A stretch of 52,671 bases of DNA from Saliniplasma sp046497075 (GCA_046497075.1 JAWOGF010000044.1:1-52671); one strand, 5' to 3'. Positions 1 to 9,267 are shown, counted from the first letter of the stretch. A program made the numbers and translations. Notes: a model not told the origin generated them from the letters alone.

Positions 1-116
1 AGGATACTGAATTTCAAACTTTATTCAACAACCTCTGATATTCGGTCTTAAATTTTGAAAGGAATATGGGATCATGTGTACAAAGGCAAAGTCGAACTCA
101 TTTTCATATTAAAATA

Positions 117-671
117 TCATGACCAGGTTATATCCCAGCAGCAGTGGTCATCGCCCTCATGGACACAACTTGAATGCTCGATAGATATACCGTCTGCGCC
201 AGTACTTTCTAATGCTCCCACGAAATATAGATTGAGTTCTTTGCAGAATAAAGGAGTAGGTGAAACATCATAACCATTGATCCTAGCCTTTTTATCCTCC
301 ATCATCTCTCCTTCTAGTCTCCCAAAATCGAAGAATTTAGTCCAGTACTTGCCGGCCTTATTTACTGCCAGCTCTGGATTTCCTGCCCATCTCAGTAAAA
401 ATCCGACCACACCTTTTTTCTTGGCGACCTCTCTATTCATCCTATTGAACTCTCTTTCACTATGTGTATCATAAAATGTTTCTAGAAATATCAGAAGATA
501 TTCGAGTGGATACTTCTGAGCGGTCTTGAACCCCTCAGAATCTTTTGGACCAGAGTAGCCATTATCAATCATAGTCTCTATCAAATCTTGAAAGCCGTAT
601 TCTCCGTGCATCTTCTTCACGTATTCAAATCTAGCTTTGAATACACCTCCATATACATGTCTATCTGACAT
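117..671 (-). CDS. V4R/DUF2378-like small protein
   Basis: A 184-residue soluble protein, function not established. The C-terminus carries the pattern C169-VHEGDDH-C177-C178-W followed by a hydrophobic end. This resembles the closing segment of 4-vinyl-reductase (V4R) / heme-NO-binding-like domains and of DUF2378 proteins, where a Cys, a Gly-Asp turn, a second Cys and a Trp end the fold. The N-terminal half is helical and charged (around 'FLETFYDTHSEREF'). An AT-rich box near 703-712 sits about 35 nt before the ATG, so a promoter directly upstream is likely. It is transcribed alone. Known of the family: V4R-type domains bind small hydrophobic ligands or metals. The assignment rests on the C-terminal motif and overall length only. 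Confidence 0.6.
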   Translation of the reverse strand: MSDRHVYGGVFKARFEYVKKMHGEYGFQDLIETMIDNGYSGPKDSEGFKTAQKYPLEYLLIFLETFYDTHSEREFNRMNREVAKKKGVVGFLLRWAGNPELAVNKAGKYWTKFFDFGRLEGEMMEDKKARINGYDVSPTPLFCKELNLYFVGALESTGADGISIEHSSCVHEGDDHCCWDITWS

Positions 672-969
672 CTTATTTTACCCATTTTATAGGAATAGAA
701 AATGTTATTTAAAGGTTTAGAATAAATACTAAAATGCTAATTTATTTTAGAAGTGTATGAAATTCTACTACAGAGGATGGAGAACTTCACTACCTAACAC
801 CATTGCAAAAAAGTCATAAGGGTAGTTCTCATACCCACTGAGAACATCCGTCGGGTTGCATGTTTCAATAATAAGGCATTATCAAAACCTTGAATTAGTA
901 TGATGTAGATAAAAGAACCTGTAAAAGCATCCGTTTACAATCTAAAGATCTTTCATAAAATAACTCAAA
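672..969. other. Intergenic region with one short inverted repeat
   Basis: About 300 bases without a convincing gene, between two divergent genes. It holds the inverted repeat GTTCTC-N9-GAGAAC at 825-845, a plausible operator-sized palindrome. The start of the minus-strand gene has an AT-rich box near 703-712. No tRNA or other structured RNA is recognised here. Confidence 0.4.
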
Positions 970-1977
970 ATGATGAGGTATCTGTTTATGGCAACTCCAA
1001 TATTCGGTCTTGGTTTGGCTCGGAACGGTACAACGTGGCTTGAAAATATACTATGTTACCATGAAGAGATAGTCGGTGCCCAACATAAAGCTCACTGGGG
1101 CATAAAGGAGAGTTATATCTGTGAAAATTTCCAACATTGGGATGATTTTCAAGACGATGACCAATTCATCCGATTTTTAGAACTCTATTCCACCGGGGAT
1201 TACTTCAAACTTGTAGAAGGCGAAAAAGACTACTTTTACCAAAACCGACCTAAAGATTTCATCGAATTCTTCCTGGAGCTGATGGACAACTATGCAAAGA
1301 AAAAAGGTGCAGCCTATTGGACCACTAAATTAGACCCAGCTTTCTACAGGAATCCCGAACTGATGGATATGTTTATGAACAGGGTGAAAAACCGTTATAA
1401 CGAAATAAAATTTATCGCAATTCAACGTAATTTCACAGATGTATTGAATTCTGCTATCAATATGTCTGGGGCAGAGTGGCGAAAGCGGTTGTTATCGAGA
1501 GAAGCATTCGCGATATTCAATACGGTACAAAATGCTCATGGATATAATAAGATAAACCATATAATCGATGAACATGATGGATTGAGACTACAATTTGAGG
1601 ATTTAAAAGGTAACCGCTCGATCGCAGTTGAAAACATCGTGAATTACCTGGACCTTGATCACTCCGAAGAGATGCTTGAAGATCATTACCTTCCGAACAG
1701 CAGTTATATAGGAAAAACAGAAAAAGTAACTCTTTCTAGTTGGGAAGAGAAACTAATAACTAAACACTTGTTTTCAGTCCTTCATAAAGAGAATATCTCA
1801 AATAGTATTTTCATGAGTTTGGGAGATAGATTACTAAATCACCTCATTCCAAAGAACCGTTTGATACATTGGCGTATTACGAAATTGGAAAAATTTCCAG
1901 AGAAATACAAAGAGAACTTAGAAAAGAAAGGGAGTGTTGGATTAAAACGAGCTTTATTTGGAGATGAAGACGGATGA
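970..1977 (+). CDS. Sulfotransferase-family protein
   Basis: A 335-residue putative sulfotransferase, expected to move a sulfuryl group from PAPS to a hydroxyl or amino group of an unknown acceptor. Residues 15-24 (GLARNGTTWL) fit the 5'-phosphosulfate-binding loop that follows the first beta strand in this family. A second segment near residues 155-165 (QRNFTDVLNSAIN) fits the 3'-phosphate-binding region with an Arg and a later Ser. The start is uncertain: ATG at 970, 973 and 988 are all possible. The one at 988 leaves only a short strand before the P-loop and lies about 30 nt after an AT-rich box at 951-964. The gene stands alone and no PAPS-synthesis gene is nearby. Sulfotransferases are uncommon in archaea, so transfer or a surface-glycan/lipid role is possible. 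Confidence 0.7.
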   Translation: MMRYLFMATPIFGLGLARNGTTWLENILCYHEEIVGAQHKAHWGIKESYICENFQHWDDFQDDDQFIRFLELYSTGDYFKLVEGEKDYFYQNRPKDFIEFFLELMDNYAKKKGAAYWTTKLDPAFYRNPELMDMFMNRVKNRYNEIKFIAIQRNFTDVLNSAINMSGAEWRKRLLSREAFAIFNTVQNAHGYNKINHIIDEHDGLRLQFEDLKGNRSIAVENIVNYLDLDHSEEMLEDHYLPNSSYIGKTEKVTLSSWEEKLITKHLFSVLHKENISNSIFMSLGDRLLNHLIPKNRLIHWRITKLEKFPEKYKENLEKKGSVGLKRALFGDEDG

Positions 1978-2011
1978 TGTCTTCGAAAACAAACCTCTGT
2001 TGAAGGGGATT

Positions 2012-3985
2012 TCACTTAACGTATTCGTCGAACCAGTCGAGCATCTCCTCCAGCCGTTTCATCCTCTGTTTAGGTTTTCCTTCCCTAGATAGATTATGGT
2101 TCTCATCCTCGAATAGAACGAGCTTAGAATCTACTCCGTGATATTTCAAAGAGGTAAACATCTGTATCGCTTCAGCTTCCCAGCACCTGTAATCTTTTCT
2201 CGAGGTTATGAACATGGTCGGAGTTGTGACTTTGTCGGCGTACTTCATCGGTGACCGATCCCACAGCTTATCAACATCTTCCCACGGATTTGACAAGATC
2301 TGGTCTTCAACGAAATAATATCCGATATCGGTAGTTGCGAATTTTGAGATCCAGTTGCTTATACTTCTGAAGGAAACAGCGCCATCAAACCTGTCAGTAT
2401 GACCTATGACCCAGTTGGTCATGTAACCTCCGTATGAACCGCCAGTTACCCCGAGCTTATCTTCGTCGATGAAATCGTACCGGTCTATAGCCGTATCCAT
2501 AACGTTCATGAGATCATCATAATCCGGCCCTCCGTATACACCCATGATATCTGCGAAGTCGTCTCCATTCGCCGAGCTTCCGGAAGGGTTGCTGAACACT
2601 ACCACATACCCCTCGCTGGCAAGCAACTGCATCTCGTGGAAGTGAACGGTACCGTAAACGCATTTAGGGCAGCCGTGGATCTCTAAGATCGTGGGATATT
2701 CAACTCCTTCTTCAAAATCTACCGGTTTCATAACCCACGCATCTATCTCTCGCCCGTTGGATTCAACTTCAAAGTATTCGGGCTTAGACACCTCGATATC
2801 CATGTCGTTGAAATCTGTCAATCTTTTTTCGTCCCCATCAAAAAGGTAGAGTTCCTGGGGATGCTGTTCACGCAGTCCAACATAAACGAACTCACCGTCA
2901 TGAACATCAAAGGAGTCTATCGCTCCCTCATTCTCAACTACTAGTTCCACTCCGTCTTCGGTAGTGAACTTGTATAATCCGACGTTGTAACCTTCGGTTA
3001 TCAAGAAATAGTACTCGTCCCCCTCGACTCTGACCATTTTCCCTCCGCCGTAACGCACATCGGTCAACAAACTGTTCCCGAGTGACCGGTCCATGTCGGT
3101 CAATATTTCATACTTATCTTCTCCACGTTGATAAAGATAGAACTCACGGTTGGTATTGATGCCCATCCTCTCCATGTCTGTAGCTTCGAACAATATATCC
3201 CCGTTTATATACATCGCTCTATCGATACGGAGGACTTCTTCAGTGAGCTTTTCCAATTCACCGCTGCCGAGGTCAAATTCATAGAGATAGTTTTCAACTT
3301 CCATCATATCTTCGTACTCGTTCACCACCAGGCAGATCCTACCATCCTGAACATCAAAATACGTCACGTTCTTGTACCCCCCAACGATCAAGTCGATCTT
3401 TCCCGTATCTAGGTCAACCTCGTACAGATGCAGACGTTTCTTATTGCTGAAACCTCTCTCGTTAGACCAGAAGGGTATCTCGTCGAGTTCGTGGTAGTCT
3501 TTTCCCTCTTTCAACTCCTCTTCTTCCTCTTCATCGACTTCCTCGTCTTCTTTTTCCCCGACTGTCTCCCAAACCGTCGCGAAGATACCGCTCTCGGACC
3601 TTTCTAAACCACCCACTTTCTTATCGATTGTGAACAGATGCTCGGCTTCGCCACCATGGATGTTGATCTTAAAGAATTTGGTCTCTTCCTCGTCCTCTTC
3701 ATCTTTTTCTTCCTCATCTTCCTCTTCATCTACTCCCATATCCCTTCCGGATGTGAACAGTATCTCTTCTTCGTTCAACCAAACATAATCTGAGTCCTTC
3801 CCACTGTTGGTCAGCTTATAGATTTTATTCGTTTCATCAACCAAGATCCAAAGTGTAGATACGTACTCATTTTCTTTCTCGTCCATCTCGTGATGAGAAA
3901 AACAGACGTGTTTTCCATCGGGGGAATAATTTGGATTCGATAAAAAAGTGTAATCCGTTAGATCTTTGATACTGAGTTTTGTCAT
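2012..3985 (-). CDS. S9 family serine peptidase (acylaminoacyl-peptidase/DPP-like)
   Basis: A 657-residue cytoplasmic peptidase of the prolyl-oligopeptidase clan. The N-terminal two thirds is a TolB/DPP-type beta-propeller. The C-terminal third is an alpha/beta hydrolase with the nucleophile elbow GGSYGGY (Ser517), a likely acid Asp598 in 'RKDYRC' and His630 in 'ENHNLS', so the catalytic triad looks complete. There is no signal peptide. The propeller carries two runs made almost only of Glu and Asp (residues about 86-101 and 144-160), likely acidic surface loops; this is unusual for the family and fits a salt-adapted proteome. The family removes acylated or short N-terminal peptides in protein turnover. 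It is a single gene with its own promoter. Confidence 0.93.
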   Translation of the reverse strand: MTKLSIKDLTDYTFLSNPNYSPDGKHVCFSHHEMDEKENEYVSTLWILVDETNKIYKLTNSGKDSDYVWLNEEEILFTSGRDMGVDEEEDEEEKDEEDEEETKFFKINIHGGEAEHLFTIDKKVGGLERSESGIFATVWETVGEKEDEEVDEEEEEELKEGKDYHELDEIPFWSNERGFSNKKRLHLYEVDLDTGKIDLIVGGYKNVTYFDVQDGRICLVVNEYEDMMEVENYLYEFDLGSGELEKLTEEVLRIDRAMYINGDILFEATDMERMGINTNREFYLYQRGEDKYEILTDMDRSLGNSLLTDVRYGGGKMVRVEGDEYYFLITEGYNVGLYKFTTEDGVELVVENEGAIDSFDVHDGEFVYVGLREQHPQELYLFDGDEKRLTDFNDMDIEVSKPEYFEVESNGREIDAWVMKPVDFEEGVEYPTILEIHGCPKCVYGTVHFHEMQLLASEGYVVVFSNPSGSSANGDDFADIMGVYGGPDYDDLMNVMDTAIDRYDFIDEDKLGVTGGSYGGYMTNWVIGHTDRFDGAVSFRSISNWISKFATTDIGYYFVEDQILSNPWEDVDKLWDRSPMKYADKVTTPTMFITSRKDYRCWEAEAIQMFTSLKYHGVDSKLVLFEDENHNLSREGKPKQRMKRLEEMLDWFDEYVK

Positions 3986-4176
3986 GATATCACAATAGGG
4001 TATTAATTTAAAAGATTATAAATAGATTTTGAATCGATATCAGTATGTAGTTCTTGATTAGAATTAGATATTTAAGGGACCTTCCTCCCTATTGTTTCAA
4101 ACCCCCAAATGTTTTTGATCCAAATGATAAAAATATTTATGAACCTCATACTATCTTCACCAAGAGGGTAAATTAT

Positions 4177-4554
4177 ATGACAGACTTACCAGAAGAAGTA
4201 ATTCAAAAATGGGATAAGCGTGAAGGACCTGCAGTTTTCACAACAGTTAATGAAAACGGAGAACCCAACGCCATCTACGTAAGCTGTATAAGAACGCGGA
4301 ATGAAGGACAGTTCGTGATCGCTGATAACTATTTTGATAAGACAAGATCAAATATAAAGAGCGGCAGTCACGGTTCGATACTTTTTATCACAGAGGATCA
4401 TGAATCCTTCCAGATAAAAGGTACTGTGACCTACCATACCGCCGGAGAAATCTACGAGGAAATGAAATATTGGCTCGACTCTAAATTTCCTGGACACGCA
4501 GCTGCTGTTTTAAATGTCGAAAGAGTATACCAAGGTGCTAAAAAATTAGCGTAA
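4177..4554 (+). CDS. Pyridoxamine 5'-phosphate oxidase-family flavin-binding protein
   Basis: A 125-residue split-barrel protein. The sequence 'GPAVFTTVNENGEPNAIYVS' followed by 'DNYFDKTRSNIKSG' is the usual first half of PNPOx-like FMN-binding proteins. The C-terminal half ('FQIKGTVTYHT ... FPGHAAAVLNVERVY') continues the barrel. I chose ATG 4177 rather than the in-frame ATG at 4054: the first 41 residues of the longer form have no family match, and GAGGG at 4164-4168 plus an AT-rich box just before it place the promoter inside that segment. The substrate is unknown; small proteins of this group bind FMN, F420 or heme. It is convergent with the next gene, 6 bases apart. Confidence 0.85.
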   Translation: MTDLPEEVIQKWDKREGPAVFTTVNENGEPNAIYVSCIRTRNEGQFVIADNYFDKTRSNIKSGSHGSILFITEDHESFQIKGTVTYHTAGEIYEEMKYWLDSKFPGHAAAVLNVERVYQGAKKLA

Positions 4555-4560
4555 ATACAC

Positions 4561-5343
4561 TTAAAATTTCCCTAACAGCACCCTGCTCTCATCGATCTTA
4601 TCAAAACCTAGCTTCTCAGCTAATCCTACCGAAGCCGTGTTATCGGCACTACAATCCCAGAAAGGGATCATATCGTTGTCCAAACAGTCTCGGATGAATT
4701 CCACAGCCGTCACAGTTGCGATCCCTTCCCTTCTAAAATCCTCTAAAGTCTCGATACCGATACCGCACATATTTTCACTAACATATTCAGCGGTACACCA
4801 GCAAACTATGCTTTCGTTAAAGACCGCAGCTTTACCGAAGCCTTTTTCAAAGAATCTTTCAAAGGAAGGCCACATCCACTTTACCTCGTTTACCACCTTA
4901 TCTAGATTCAAAAGGTCTGTGTTCGTAAGGAACTGTTCGTCGATATCTATGACTTTAACATCTAGATCGCTACTAAAATCGAATACATCTCCTCCTCTGT
5001 ACTCGTAAAAGTACTTCTCAAGGACTTTTCCATTTCCAAAGATAGATTTTATCGACTCCAGTGATAATCCAGTACGATCGTTCACTTTAAAGTATGAGAA
5101 ACCCTCTTTACTGGCATCTCTTTTTATCTCATCTTCGAAAAACTCGTGTAGATCTTCCTGGCGTGTTGACTTCTCCCCGAATATATATAGTACGATATTA
5201 CCCTTATCCCAGATAAAATAGGTCTTTTCATCGTAAGACCACAGCACACCTTCGGTATTACCCTCGGAGATTGAAGACATGGTCATCTTCAACTTTTTAC
5301 CGATGTCAGTATATACATCTTCGTTCCTAGTCTTCTTGAACAT
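4561..5343 (-). CDS. GNAT acetyltransferase (PF12746/ZmaR-like)
   Basis: A 260-residue protein whose C-terminal half is a GNAT fold. The acetyl-CoA region is around 'IGIETLEDFRREGIATVTAV'. It is followed by 'IPFWDCSADNTASVGLAEKLGF', which is the signature of the GNAT_acetyltran family that includes zwittermicin-resistance protein ZmaR. The N-terminal half has no clear motif, as is usual there. A TATA-like ACTTATATAAG lies 10-20 nt before the ATG, so the leader must be very short. Acceptor unknown. It could be a detoxifying or metabolic N-acetyltransferase. Confidence 0.83.
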   Translation of the reverse strand: MFKKTRNEDVYTDIGKKLKMTMSSISEGNTEGVLWSYDEKTYFIWDKGNIVLYIFGEKSTRQEDLHEFFEDEIKRDASKEGFSYFKVNDRTGLSLESIKSIFGNGKVLEKYFYEYRGGDVFDFSSDLDVKVIDIDEQFLTNTDLLNLDKVVNEVKWMWPSFERFFEKGFGKAAVFNESIVCWCTAEYVSENMCGIGIETLEDFRREGIATVTAVEFIRDCLDNDMIPFWDCSADNTASVGLAEKLGFDKIDESRVLLGKF

Positions 5344-5543
5344 GGTTGTAGGAACTTATATAAGTCCGATAAATAGTTTGTGAAATCAAAATGATCCATA
5401 TCAGATTTATTTACTGTCAAGAACATCTTTTACATCGTTGAAATGTACAAGTGAGATCGAAAGGGTAGCGCATTTCTCTGTAAGGATTTAGTTTCAAAGA
5501 TTATTTATACTTAACACTATATAATGTTCAGAAGTTGATTTAA

Positions 5544-6143
5544 ATGGCTATGAGACCGCAAAATCTTCCACCATTACCAAATAGGTTGAGACAACATAAG
5601 TTTCAGATACGACAGAAGGTACTGTCTATCGGCAATAAATATTTTATCAATGATGGAGTGGGGAACCTAATTGGGTTCTGTAAACAGAAAGTTTTCAAGT
5701 TGAAAGAAGATATAAGGATCTATAAAACAAAGGATATGAACGAGGAACTATTCAGGATCAAACAGGAGAACATCGTTGATTTCAGTGGGACTTTCCAGGT
5801 GATCGATTCCAAAACTGGACAGAGTGTAGGATTTTTGAAAAGGAAGGGTTTTAAATCGATGATCAAGGACGAATGGGATATACTGGACCCGAATAGAAAC
5901 TTGATAGGAAAGGTGAAAGAAGATTCATGGTTTAAAGCCTTCATCAGAAGATATGTAATGAGTTTTCTTCCCTATAAATACAAGATATATCTAGGGGATA
6001 AAAAGGTCGGAGATTATAAGGAGAAATTCACCTTCGTCAGGGATGTTTACGATCTAGATGTATCTGAAGATAGAAACTTCGCTCTTGATAGAAGACTACT
6101 TTTATCGATAGCTATCTGCTTGGACGCTATCGAAAACGAGTAA
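5544..6143 (+). CDS. LURP-one-related / scramblase-like (tubby-like fold) protein
   Basis: A 199-residue protein with the repeated pattern of LOR-type proteins: 'FQIRQKVLSIGNKYFINDGVGNLIGFCKQKVFKLKED', then 'FQVIDSKTGQSVGFLKRKG', then 'WDILDPNRNLIGKVKEDS'. These alternating beta strands with 'D..G..IG' turns are typical of the tubby-like/phospholipid scramblase superfamily. There is no signal peptide. The last strand ends in a hydrophobic helix (LLLSIAICLDAI), as in family members. The molecular function of prokaryotic LOR proteins is not known; membrane-phosphoinositide or lipid contact has been suggested. Two TATA-like boxes lie 20-45 nt upstream. It is transcribed alone. Confidence 0.75.
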   Translation: MAMRPQNLPPLPNRLRQHKFQIRQKVLSIGNKYFINDGVGNLIGFCKQKVFKLKEDIRIYKTKDMNEELFRIKQENIVDFSGTFQVIDSKTGQSVGFLKRKGFKSMIKDEWDILDPNRNLIGKVKEDSWFKAFIRRYVMSFLPYKYKIYLGDKKVGDYKEKFTFVRDVYDLDVSEDRNFALDRRLLLSIAICLDAIENE

Positions 6144-6352
6144 CTATCAGGGTAATTTATAGGAGTAGCTGGTATATTTTTGGTTTATACTTGTGAACGA
6201 TTTCTATGGTCTTCCAAAAAAGTAGATCGTAGTATATATTACTGGATAACAGCAGTTATCATGACGTTGACTATATTGTACCATAAGTCGTTCAAAAAAA
6301 ACCACTAGATGAAAAGATAACTTATTTATGCAAATAATCTTACTGTTTAGAT

Positions 6353-6751
6353 ATGAGTCAAAGATTATATCTATATTCCATGGGAGTATGGATCTTACTG
6401 GTGTTCATGGCCATAATAAACGCTGGCCTTAGAGAAGGTGTTTTCTCTCCTTATCTAGGAGATCATGCTGGACATGTGATAAGTTCCATAACCCTCAGTT
6501 TGATCATCTTTACTGTAGCTTATCTGTTCCTCAAATACATCAATATAGATTACTCCACTCAAGACCTTTGGATCATCGGAACTATGTGGTTAATTTTAAC
6601 AATATCTTTCGAATTCCTCTTCGGTCATTACGTGATGGGTCACTCGTGGAGTACGCTATTTATGGATTACAATATATTTGAAGGAAGAGTATGGGTTCTT
6701 GTTCTGATAAGTACGTTCATCTCTCCTGCTCTTGCAGGTAGATTGCTATGA
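6353..6751 (+). CDS. Four-helix membrane protein, unknown
   Basis: A 132-residue integral membrane protein, not recognised. Four hydrophobic segments are visible: about residues 9-25, 43-61, 71-90 and 112-130. Conserved-looking features are 'GDHAGHVISS' before helix 2 and 'FGHYVMGHSW' after helix 3, giving several His residues near the membrane face. The start codon lies about 28 nt after a TATA-like TTATTTATG, so the mRNA is probably leaderless. No neighbour suggests a role. Confidence 0.7.
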   Translation: MSQRLYLYSMGVWILLVFMAIINAGLREGVFSPYLGDHAGHVISSITLSLIIFTVAYLFLKYINIDYSTQDLWIIGTMWLILTISFEFLFGHYVMGHSWSTLFMDYNIFEGRVWVLVLISTFISPALAGRLL

Positions 6752-6798
6752 TATCCAGCTAACGATAGAGAATAGAATGAATCCATACAGGATGAAAA

Positions 6799-7038
6799 CT
6801 AATATAGTTCATCATCTCTATAAGGGTTATCACTCTTGAAATCGCTAGAGTAATAATTTGTTGGTCTTACTATCAACCATATAATCAAACCGATTATCCC
6901 AGCGACTAAAAATACTATCAACCATAGTACTGGTTCTTCCCCTCTCTTCTCCGCGTCTCTGTATACCCAAACGGCTAATACAATATGAACTATTATTATT
7001 ATGATGGCAACACCACATAGACACATTGACTCAAACAT
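6799..7038 (-). CDS. Small two-helix membrane protein
   Basis: A 79-residue membrane protein. The first helix (residues about 5-24) is followed by 'VYRDAEKRGEEPVLW', a second helix (about 38-60) and a hydrophilic Asp/Tyr-rich tail. The 'VYRDAEKRG...W.LIV.L.GIIGLIIWLIVRP' pattern is a common archaeal small membrane-protein family resembling the N-terminal membrane segment of PLDc_N proteins. No enzymatic residues. Function unknown. Confidence 0.72.
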   Translation of the reverse strand: MFESMCLCGVAIIIIIVHIVLAVWVYRDAEKRGEEPVLWLIVFLVAGIIGLIIWLIVRPTNYYSSDFKSDNPYRDDELY

Positions 7039-7221
7039 TTGTTCACCTTGTCTAGCTTGAGTCGAATATCATTATAAAAATTTTTCTCAGGGAACATAGA
7101 AAAGCTCTAGTGAATAGCATGGGTATTTCTCTCTTTCCAGATATCATATATATAGAGGCTATATCTTATTTCAAAAACGAATTTTGGGATAGATCTCTCT
7201 GCTGACCCCCAACTTTTTTAG

Positions 7222-8481
7222 CTACTTTTCTAACTCTTTGATTATCTCTCTTGCACGATCAGCTCTGACCTTACCTTCGTCCACCATCTTAGCAGCGACC
7301 TCTTCAACGATCTCCTCACCAGCACCGGCAGCGATAGCAACGTTCTGCGCATGAAGTTTCATATGTCCTTTCTGGATCCCTTCTGTACTCAACGCCCGTA
7401 AAGCTGCGAAGTTCTGAGCCAACCCGACGCTTGCCATGACCTCACCTAACTCCTGCGCACTATCGACTCCGAGTATCTTTAAATTAACTTTAGCGACATC
7501 ATGAGACGAGGTAGCACCACCGATCAAACCTACGGGTACAGGTATCTCGATACTGCCGACCAGATCACCGTCGTCGTTCTTCTCCCACACCGTCAACGGC
7601 GAGTAACCGCCCATCGCAGCGTATGAATGTGCCCCTGCTTCAACAGCACGAGTATCGTTACCGGTGGCACTCACCACGGCGGTAACACCGTTCATCACGC
7701 CTTTGTTGTGTGTCGCACACCTAAAAGGATCTACACGGGCGAACTCGAAAGCCTGCAGCACACCTTCTACAGCATCTTCACCGATATCCTCCTTAGAATA
7801 TTTCACCCTAGCTCGAGCCAATCTGTACTTTGCCAAGTTAGATAATATACGTAAACAAACTGTACCACCTGTAACATCTTCAACCAGCGGAGCTACCGCC
7901 TCAGCCATGGTGTTCACGGCGTTAGCTCCCATGGCATCCCGACAATCTACCAATAGATGAACGATCAAGTAACTTCCGTATCTACTATCCACAACCCTAC
8001 ATCTAACATCTCTACACCCACCACCATGTTCGACCAAGACAGGGTCCTGCTCGTCAGCTAACTGCATGATCTCATCTTTTTTCTCGAGAACTTTCGTCTT
8101 AGCGTTCCATGGGTCAGAAACTCTAGTAACCTGTATCTGGCTGATCATGACGGGATCTGTGGTAGAAGCGTGAAATCCACCGGTCGAACGAGCTAACTTG
8201 GCTGCCTTCGATGCCGCGGCAACAACAGATGATTCCTCGATGACCATGGGTACCAAGTGATCTCTCCCATTCACTGTGAAGTTAGTGGCGACTCCAACCG
8301 GTAGTTCAAAAGTCCCTACAACGTTTTCGATCATCCGTCTTGCACTTTCGATTGTCAGTCCGCTTTCAACCAGACTTGAAACTTCTTCTTCTTCCAACCC
8401 AACTAGTCCTGCTATCTCTTCGACCCGTTCCTGAAAGTTCTTTTTATGAAATCCTGATAGACGTGAATTCTCTACTGACAT
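7222..8481 (-). CDS. hmgA: Class II (bacterial-type) HMG-CoA reductase
   Basis: A 419-residue 3-hydroxy-3-methylglutaryl-CoA reductase, the committed step to mevalonate and so to archaeal isoprenoid lipids. The order is 'ENVVGTFELPVGVATNF' (dimerisation motif), then 'VPMVIEESSVVAAAS' with the catalytic Glu83, 'DAMGAN', 'THNKGVMNG' with Lys260, 'NDTRAVEAG' with Asp276, and the C-terminal 'GHMKLHA' with His373 (numbers from ATG 8481). The absence of an N-terminal membrane part and this motif set mark class II, the Pseudomonas mevalonii type. I chose ATG 8481 over TTG 8508: the N-terminus then reads 'MSVENSRLSGF', the usual family start, and a TATA-like box at 8513-8521 fits a short leader. Class II enzymes are bacterial in origin and are known in Archaeoglobales and Thermoplasmatales. 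Confidence 0.96.
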   Translation of the reverse strand: MSVENSRLSGFHKKNFQERVEEIAGLVGLEEEEVSSLVESGLTIESARRMIENVVGTFELPVGVATNFTVNGRDHLVPMVIEESSVVAAASKAAKLARSTGGFHASTTDPVMISQIQVTRVSDPWNAKTKVLEKKDEIMQLADEQDPVLVEHGGGCRDVRCRVVDSRYGSYLIVHLLVDCRDAMGANAVNTMAEAVAPLVEDVTGGTVCLRILSNLAKYRLARARVKYSKEDIGEDAVEGVLQAFEFARVDPFRCATHNKGVMNGVTAVVSATGNDTRAVEAGAHSYAAMGGYSPLTVWEKNDDGDLVGSIEIPVPVGLIGGATSSHDVAKVNLKILGVDSAQELGEVMASVGLAQNFAALRALSTEGIQKGHMKLHAQNVAIAAGAGEEIVEEVAAKMVDEGKVRADRAREIIKELEK

Positions 8482-8580
8482 ATCTAACACTATTCCTTTA
8501 AAGCTCAAGGTTGTATATTTAGCTTCGGATAAATCTTAGCAACAGCAAAACATTTATTCTAAGCCTCTTTATGAGATTTC

Positions 8581-9261
8581 GTGGTACGGATGATTAGAGA
8601 ATGCGAAGAGCACGGGTATTACAAAGGAGAGGAATGTTCTGAATGTGGTGTGAGAGGGAAATTTATAATGAGTGACGAGGAGATCGAAAATCTCGGTAAA
8701 ACAACTGCAGGTATACTACGTCATTTTCCCGATAAATACGGTCTAGATATGGATAAAAGGGGCTGGGTGGATGTACAACATTATGTTAAAGCTCTAAGGA
8801 ACAGACAAAAGAGATTCCACTGGCTTAGGGAATATCATATAAGGGCCTTAGTAGCTACGGACCCTAAAGATAGATACCAGATCGAAAACGAACACTTAAG
8901 GGCAACCTATGGCCATTCGATCGATATCGATCTAGATTTACCCAGCGAAGGGATACCGGATAAGATATTTTTACCTACAACCTCTAAGGAAGCTGAACTT
9001 CTGCTGGAAAGTGGTGTGAAACCTTCGGATAGGACCTATGTTCATCTTAGTGGAACTTACGAGTCAGCGGTAGAAGCAGGTGCAGTTAGAACGGATAACC
9101 CTGTTATCCTGGAAGTCGATGCTGAAAAAGCGCTGGAAGAAGGTGAAACTATAATGAAGGCCGGAAAGGAAGTCTACATAGCAAAAGAGATCCCTCCAGA
9201 TTACTTGAATAAGTACGAAAAACAACCTACTGACGAGGATATAGAAGAGTATACAGATTGA
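8581..9261 (+). CDS. kptA: RNA 2'-phosphotransferase KptA
   Basis: A 226-residue Tpt1/KptA-type enzyme that transfers the 2'-phosphate at a splice junction of tRNA to NAD. The N-terminus has a zinc ribbon (CEEHGYYKGEECSECG), usual in archaeal members. The RNA-binding lobe has 'GWVDVQHYVKALR'. The NAD lobe has 'ENEHLRATYGHS', 'PTTSKEAELLLESGVKPSDRTYVHLS' and 'DNPVILEVDAEKA'. The start is GTG 8581, which lies about 26 nt after CATTTATTC (8549-8557), fitting a leaderless transcript; ATG 8590 is the alternative. In archaea without 2'-phosphate-generating splicing, its substrate is unclear. It is divergent from HMG-CoA reductase. Confidence 0.93.
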   Translation: MVRMIRECEEHGYYKGEECSECGVRGKFIMSDEEIENLGKTTAGILRHFPDKYGLDMDKRGWVDVQHYVKALRNRQKRFHWLREYHIRALVATDPKDRYQIENEHLRATYGHSIDIDLDLPSEGIPDKIFLPTTSKEAELLLESGVKPSDRTYVHLSGTYESAVEAGAVRTDNPVILEVDAEKALEEGETIMKAGKEVYIAKEIPPDYLNKYEKQPTDEDIEEYTD

Positions 9262-9267
9262 TAGCAT

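Noticed and set aside
4054..4176. Longer N-terminus of the PNPOx-like protein
   Set aside because: The extra 41 residues do not resemble the family, and the likely promoter and ribosome site fall within them.
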